A DNA stretch of 64,000 nucleotides. It comes from Bosea vaviloviae. Its GTDB lineage: Bacteria > Pseudomonadota > Alphaproteobacteria > Rhizobiales > Beijerinckiaceae. The notes under the pieces were generated by a model. The model saw only the letters and a list, made by a program, of their open reading frames with translations. It was not told the origin of the DNA and made no database searches. Each line of letters opens with the position of its first letter. Positions within the stretch are counted from its first letter, which is position 1. Shown in pieces: positions 60,263 to 64,000 of the stretch. Location: assembly GCF_001741865.1 (NCBI RefSeq), contig NZ_CP017147.1, positions 4,145,001 to 4,209,000 on the forward strand. The letters run 5' to 3'. The translations under genes were made by a program, and so were the position numbers.

Positions 60263-62569
60263 ATGCGACATCGCCTTGCGTCTTCGCGCGCGTCGGTCGC
60301 GCCCTGCGCCCTGGCGCTGCTCGTGTTCCTGTTCGCCACGCTGGGCTTTGCGCCCGCGGGTTTTGCCCAGGCTCGAGGCGACGCGCAGGCTCAAGGCAAC
60401 GCGAATGTCACGCTGATCCTGCGCGGCGACGAGACACCGGAGACGGTGCGCAAGCTGGTCGACACCTTGTCGACCGGCGGCCGCAAGGTCGAGATCAGGA
60501 TCGCTGGCGAGAACCAGCCCAGCAAGGACCAGCCCGTCCAGGCCGCACCAGTGGCGGTCGCGAACAACGCTGCCACGCCGCCGGCAAACACCAGCCCGGA
60601 TCAGGGCGAAACACCGGTCGAGGCGTTCTGGGATCATTTCGTCGACGGGCTGACCCAAGGGGTGAGCGCGGTCCCGCGCCTGGCCAAGCTGCCGGACGCC
60701 TGGCGGAGTGCCTGGGCCCAGAACCGCAACGGCGCCAGCGGGTTTCCGGCCGGCTGGGGAATCATCGCTGGCCTGGCGCTCGCTTTGACCGCGGCAGGGC
60801 TGTTCCGTTTCGCGACCGCAGGCTGGTTTGCGCGTCGGCTGCGGCCCAAAGGGCCTGAATTCACGCCGCGCCTGATCGCGTCGTCCTGGGGACTGTTCCA
60901 GGATCTGATGACGCTCACTGTCGGCCTGGCGGCGTTGCATGCCGCGCGCATGCTCTGGTTGCCGGAACCCGATCTTGCCGCGACGACCTTGCGTGTCATC
61001 GCCAACGGCGTCGTCATCGGAGCCGGACATCTGATCCTTGGACGTTTCCTGCTCGCTCCCGGCGTGCCGGAGCGGCGGATCATGCCGCTGCCGCGGGCCG
61101 ATCGGCATTTCCGCCTGCTCGCCTTCTTCGGCATCGCCTCGCCGATCCTGCTGACGACCGCGGTCGCAGGGCAACACGCAGCCGGCCCTGGCTCGGTCGT
61201 GGGGCTGTTCGCGCTGGTCGGCATTGCCGTGACGCTGTTCAAGGCGTGGTGGTTCATCGATGCGCGCCACGATCTTGCAGCGCTCATCCTCGGATCATCG
61301 CATGAGCCGGGGCCAAGCCGGCGGGTGATCGCGGCCGGGGCCGGCTGGTTCTACGCCGCCGCGGCCGTAGCGATCTGGATGGTCGGCAATGCAGCGGCGA
61401 TGATGGATGGGGGAGCACGCTGGACCGAGGCTGCCGGATTGACGCAGCTCATCATCGTGCTGGTGCCGATCCTGGCGGTCGGCATCACCAGCCTGATGGC
61501 CTGCCGGCAGGCGCATGCCGCCGCCCTGGGCGAGCGTGCTCCGCTTACGCTCGCGCTCGGCCATGCGGCGCGGGCGGCTGCCGGGGGCGTGATCTGGGCC
61601 GGCGGCTTCTATCTGCTGGCGCGGCTCTGGGGCGGCTTCCTCTTCGGCGTCAGCTCGGCGGAGTTCTCCGCCTTCTCGCAGCGGGCGGCGGGCATCGCCA
61701 TGCTCGCCTTCGCGGGCTGGGTCGCGCTCGTTTTCCTGCGGGCCTTCTTCGACGCCTATGCGCCCAAGCGCGGTGCGACCGGGCCTGTCGACGAGGACGC
61801 CGCGCATGAAGAGAGCATCCCTTCGCGACTCGCGACCGTTCTTCCGGTTCTGCGCGGGGTGGTGCTGGGCGCAGTCGTCGGCCTGACCGGGCTCGTCGTG
61901 CTGTCGCGGCTCGGCGTCGATATCGGCCCCTTGCTCGCCGGCTTCGGCATTCTGGGGCTCGCCATCTCCTTCGGCTCGCAGGCGCTGGTGCGCGACATCG
62001 TCTCCGGCTTCTTCTTCATGATCGAGGATGCTTTCCGCGTCGGCGAATATGTCGATACCGGGCGGCTCAAGGGCACGGTCGAGAAGATATCGCTGCGCTC
62101 GATGCAACTGCGCCACCAGAGCGGGCAGATCCATACCGTGCCCTTCGGCCAGATTCCCTCCCTCACCAATGCCAGCCGCGACTGGGCGACGCTGAAGTTC
62201 AACGTTCGGCTCGATCACTCGGCGGATATCGAAAAGGCGCGCAAGGCGATCAAGAAGACGGGCCTGGCCCTGCTCGAAGATCCGGAATTCGCACCGCATT
62301 TCATCGCGCCGCTGAAGATGCAGGGCGTCGCCGATATCACCGACAGCGCCATCGTCATCCGGTTGAAATTCACCGCCAAGCCGAACCAGGCCTCCTCGCT
62401 CCAGCGCGAGGCGTTGAAGCGGGTCTATCGCGCGCTCAACGAGGCAGGTGTGCCCTTCGCCTCGAACGCTGTGACGGTGCGTGGCGGGGAGGCGGCCTCG
62501 CAAGCCGGCGCGGCGGCAGCGATCAGCGCCGTACCGCCGCCGAGCCCGCTCGCGCCGGCGGCTGGGTGA
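60263..62569 (+). CDS. large MscS-family mechanosensitive channel
   Basis: A 768-residue MscS/YbiO-like channel that would relieve turgor on hypo-osmotic shock. A signal peptide (1-32, ending FAQA) leads into a periplasmic segment of about 120 residues with an Ala/Pro-rich linker, then about 9-10 membrane helices. The MscS core has GLVVLSRLGVDIGPLLAGFGILGLAISFGSQALVRDIVSGFFF and GEYVDTGRLKGTVEKISLRSMQLRHQSGQIHTVPFGQI, with a beta/alpha cytoplasmic domain and Ala-rich tail. The start at 60263 is chosen for the signal peptide; the frame is open to 60125 within the aminotransferase gene. Confidence 0.9.
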   Translation: MRHRLASSRASVAPCALALLVFLFATLGFAPAGFAQARGDAQAQGNANVTLILRGDETPETVRKLVDTLSTGGRKVEIRIAGENQPSKDQPVQAAPVAVANNAATPPANTSPDQGETPVEAFWDHFVDGLTQGVSAVPRLAKLPDAWRSAWAQNRNGASGFPAGWGIIAGLALALTAAGLFRFATAGWFARRLRPKGPEFTPRLIASSWGLFQDLMTLTVGLAALHAARMLWLPEPDLAATTLRVIANGVVIGAGHLILGRFLLAPGVPERRIMPLPRADRHFRLLAFFGIASPILLTTAVAGQHAAGPGSVVGLFALVGIAVTLFKAWWFIDARHDLAALILGSSHEPGPSRRVIAAGAGWFYAAAAVAIWMVGNAAAMMDGGARWTEAAGLTQLIIVLVPILAVGITSLMACRQAHAAALGERAPLTLALGHAARAAAGGVIWAGGFYLLARLWGGFLFGVSSAEFSAFSQRAAGIAMLAFAGWVALVFLRAFFDAYAPKRGATGPVDEDAAHEESIPSRLATVLPVLRGVVLGAVVGLTGLVVLSRLGVDIGPLLAGFGILGLAISFGSQALVRDIVSGFFFMIEDAFRVGEYVDTGRLKGTVEKISLRSMQLRHQSGQIHTVPFGQIPSLTNASRDWATLKFNVRLDHSADIEKARKAIKKTGLALLEDPEFAPHFIAPLKMQGVADITDSAIVIRLKFTAKPNQASSLQREALKRVYRALNEAGVPFASNAVTVRGGEAASQAGAAAAISAVPPPSPLAPAAG

Positions 62570-62647
62570 TTTGCGCGTCGCCAGCGCGAGTGGTGTCAGG
62601 TTGGGTCGTGCTCGCGCTCAAACAGTACGTGCTGAGCGGCCGAGGCG

Positions 62648-62697
62648 TTTTACCAAGGCCGCCCTTTCAAAATTTTACCAAGGCCGCCCTTTCAAAA
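62648..62697. repeat. 26-bp tandem duplication at the 3' end of the following gene
   Basis: TTTACCAAGGCCGCCCTTTCAAAA occurs at 62648-62671 and again at 62674-62697, 26 bp apart. The minus-strand gene's stop (62675-62677) lies in the second copy, so the duplication falls across its 3' end. Confidence 0.7.
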
Positions 62698-63115
62698 ACA
62701 GACTCGCAAAAATATCGCCAAGCTCAAAAAGGCCGATCGGCCCATTGGGAACGGCTCCGGAAAACAGCAGCCCGAAGCCGATTACAGTTAGGGCCATACC
62801 CGCCACCACGCCGACGCGTGCTGATGAAAGGAATGCCGCATTTTCCGCCCGGCGACTCACCCGATCGATGTGAGGCTGCTCGCGTTCGGCACGCACTTGT
62901 CTGGCATAAAACTCCGGGGTCGATTGCGCGCCGACGGGCCCGTTGCCTTCAAGCTCTACCCTGACTGCGACGAACAACACGAGAAGGCCGAGGATTCCGA
63001 CGCCAAGCCCTCCGAGCGCTTGCCATCCCATCCAGGCCAAGCCGAGGAGCGCCACGACGCAGATCGCGGTCAGCACCTGTCTTTCACGATTGCGGGGCGG
63101 CGGCATCGCAAGCAT
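62675..63115 (-). CDS. membrane protein of unknown function
   Basis: A 146-residue protein with two hydrophobic N-terminal segments (about 15-31, 33-50) and a C-terminal one (about 103-123), with a charged middle (FYARQVRAEREQPHIDRVSRRAENAAFL). No family recognised. It is downstream of rne beyond a strong terminator, so it needs its own promoter in the 11-nt gap plus the terminator region, or relies on read-through. The 26-bp tandem duplication falls across its stop. Confidence 0.6.
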   Translation of the reverse strand: MLAMPPPRNRERQVLTAICVVALLGLAWMGWQALGGLGVGILGLLVLFVAVRVELEGNGPVGAQSTPEFYARQVRAEREQPHIDRVSRRAENAAFLSSARVGVVAGMALTVIGFGLLFSGAVPNGPIGLFELGDIFASLFLKGRPW

Positions 63116-63126
63116 CTCGTCTCATG

Positions 63127-63162
63127 AAAAAGGCCGCTGCGGTGTCCCGCAGCGGCCTTTTT
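63127..63162 (-). terminator. rho-independent terminator of rne
   Basis: AAAAAGGCCGCTGCGG (63127-63142), loop TGTC, and the exact complement (63147-63162), a 16-bp stem flanked by A/T tracts on both strands, 2 nt after the rne stop. It can work in both directions. Confidence 0.9.
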
Positions 63163-63164
63163 AT

Positions 63165-64000
63165 TCAGTTCCTGCCGGCCAGCTTGTTCCACCAGCCGCC
63201 GCGCTTGGGGCGGTCCGGGTCGGGCGGGGTCAGCACCACCGCGACCGGCTCCTCCACCACGCGGGGAACGGGGACGGGCTCTGGTTCCGGAGCAGGCGCG
63301 TCAGCGACCGGCTCTGCGGCGACGGGCTCAGCCGCCGGGGTCACGGCGACGACCGGCGCCGCTTCACCGTCTTCCGTGATCGGCACGACCTTCTTGCGGG
63401 CGCGGCTGCGCTTGGGCTTCTCGGCCACGGCCGCTTCCGCCTCAATCGCGATGGCCTCAGTCACCGCCGCGGCGGCCTCTACGCGCTTGGTGGCCTTGGC
63501 CGGAGCCTCGGCGTTAGCGAGGGTCTCGGCGTCAGCAAGAGTCTCGGCGTCAGCCTTGGGCTTGCGTCCGCCGCCACGGCGGCCACGGCGCGGCTTGGCG
63601 TCCGCCTCGGCTTCCGGCTCTGCTGCCACTTCGGTCACGACCGGCTCGGCAGCCGCAGCGACGATCTCGGTCTCCTGCGATTCGGCGGCGTTCTCATCGC
63701 CATCCTCGTCGTCGTCCTGACCATCCTCATCGCCCTCGGCATCCGTGCCGCCGTCGAGACGCACGCCATTGGCGTCACGCTCGCCGCCACGCCGCCGCCG
63801 GCGACGGCGCCTGCGCTTGCGGCCGCCTTCGCCGCGTGCTTCGCCCTCGCCACGGTCCGGCTTGTCGTCATTGGCGGCCGCGGCTGTCGTGGCCTCGCCT
63901 GCTTCGATGACCTCGTCTTCGGCGCCGAGCGCCTCGGCTTCGGCGGCGGCGTCGAGCGCGTCATCGTCGATATCGGCGGGGATCGCCTCGGCCTTGAACG
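63165..64000 (-). CDS. rne: ribonuclease E, C-terminal part (cut by window edge)
   Basis: The visible 278 codons are a low-complexity, highly charged region typical of the RNase E scaffold. They hold an acidic stretch (AEGDEDGQDDDEDGDENAAES), several Arg/Lys blocks (GGRKRRRRRRRRRGG, KPRRGRRGGGRKPKA, KPKRSRARKKV), an Ala/Pro/Val-rich segment and the end PDRPKRGGWWNKLAGRN. That WW-containing tail is conserved at the end of alphaproteobacterial RNase E, where partners of the degradosome bind. The catalytic S1/DNase-I-like part lies beyond the window. The frame is uninterrupted to 64000. Confidence 0.8.
   Translation of the reverse strand, partial: FKAEAIPADIDDDALDAAAEAEALGAEDEVIEAGEATTAAAANDDKPDRGEGEARGEGGRKRRRRRRRRRGGERDANGVRLDGGTDAEGDEDGQDDDEDGDENAAESQETEIVAAAAEPVVTEVAAEPEAEADAKPRRGRRGGGRKPKADAETLADAETLANAEAPAKATKRVEAAAAVTEAIAIEAEAAVAEKPKRSRARKKVVPITEDGEAAPVVAVTPAAEPVAAEPVADAPAPEPEPVPVPRVVEEPVAVVLTPPDPDRPKRGGWWNKLAGRN

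Noticed and set aside
62648..62697. CRISPR-like repeat
   Set aside because: Only two adjacent copies without a spacer; a simple tandem duplication. No CRISPR array seen anywhere in the window.

Overview
The window is GC-rich (shown by consistent G/C third positions and strong antisense shadow frames) and reads as chromosome of an alphaproteobacterium of the order Hyphomicrobiales. A Bosea-like organism is my best guess, by inference only. Supporting core genes are the complex I subunit NDUFA12, the DUF2155 protein, alphaproteobacterial-style accB-accC-aroQ, B12-dependent nrdJ, an rne tail and an AapJQMP transporter. About 44.5-64 kb is a conserved core; about 1-44 kb is accessory, full of metal genes, insertion sequences, gene remnants and defence modules.

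Layout. (1) 1-3.5 kb, minus strand: end of a metal-efflux operon (OmpR-type regulator, histidine kinase, two small exported proteins, TolC/CusC-like outer-membrane protein running off the edge). (2) 3.6-5.4 kb: an AbiE toxin-antitoxin pair. (3) 5.4-9.3 kb: small exported protein, cytochrome b561, a frameshifted DCC-family gene, an IS256 remnant, and a TetR regulator divergent from two membrane genes. (4) 9.4-27.6 kb: a copper region. cueR, copA, a class-V PLP enzyme and a 2Fe-2S flavin reductase lie on the minus strand. Two copZ-like chaperones lie on the plus strand, each just upstream of a complete ABC importer (a Dpp/Nik-type five-gene set and an AapJQMP set). Four CueR-type operators are visible. 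A DUF305 membrane protein and a 13-codon ORF with a strong RBS follow. (5) 27.7-34.5 kb: remnants, a TIGR04325-like methyltransferase, and a second metal cassette (membrane-anchored protein, HupE/UreJ protein, His-rich exported protein, CsoR/RcnR-family repressor, MFS exporter with His-rich tail). (6) 34.5-39.3 kb: an IS5-family element cutting a metal P-type ATPase, small exported proteins, a truncated GAF gene, an IS end and a broken MazEF pair. (7) 39.8-44.2 kb, minus strand: a complete type II CBASS anti-phage operon (patatin CapV, cGAS/DncV-like nucleotidyltransferase, E1-E2 ligase Cap2, JAMM protease Cap3) with tightly coupled genes. (8) 44.5-64 kb: nrdJ, lipoprotein, ndufa12, isochorismatase-like hydrolase, mntH with two Mur-like palindromes, DUF2155, aat, accC, accB, aroQ, two unknowns, a DsbA-like thiol oxidoreductase, an aminotransferase, an MscS channel, a small membrane protein and the 3' end of rne.

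The most informative observations are the CBASS operon, the repeated design CueR box > copZ > ABC importer (two unrelated importers in the same context), and nested direct repeats (3.4/30.1 kb and 7.7/22.2 kb) around the copper region that suggest stepwise assembly of the island.
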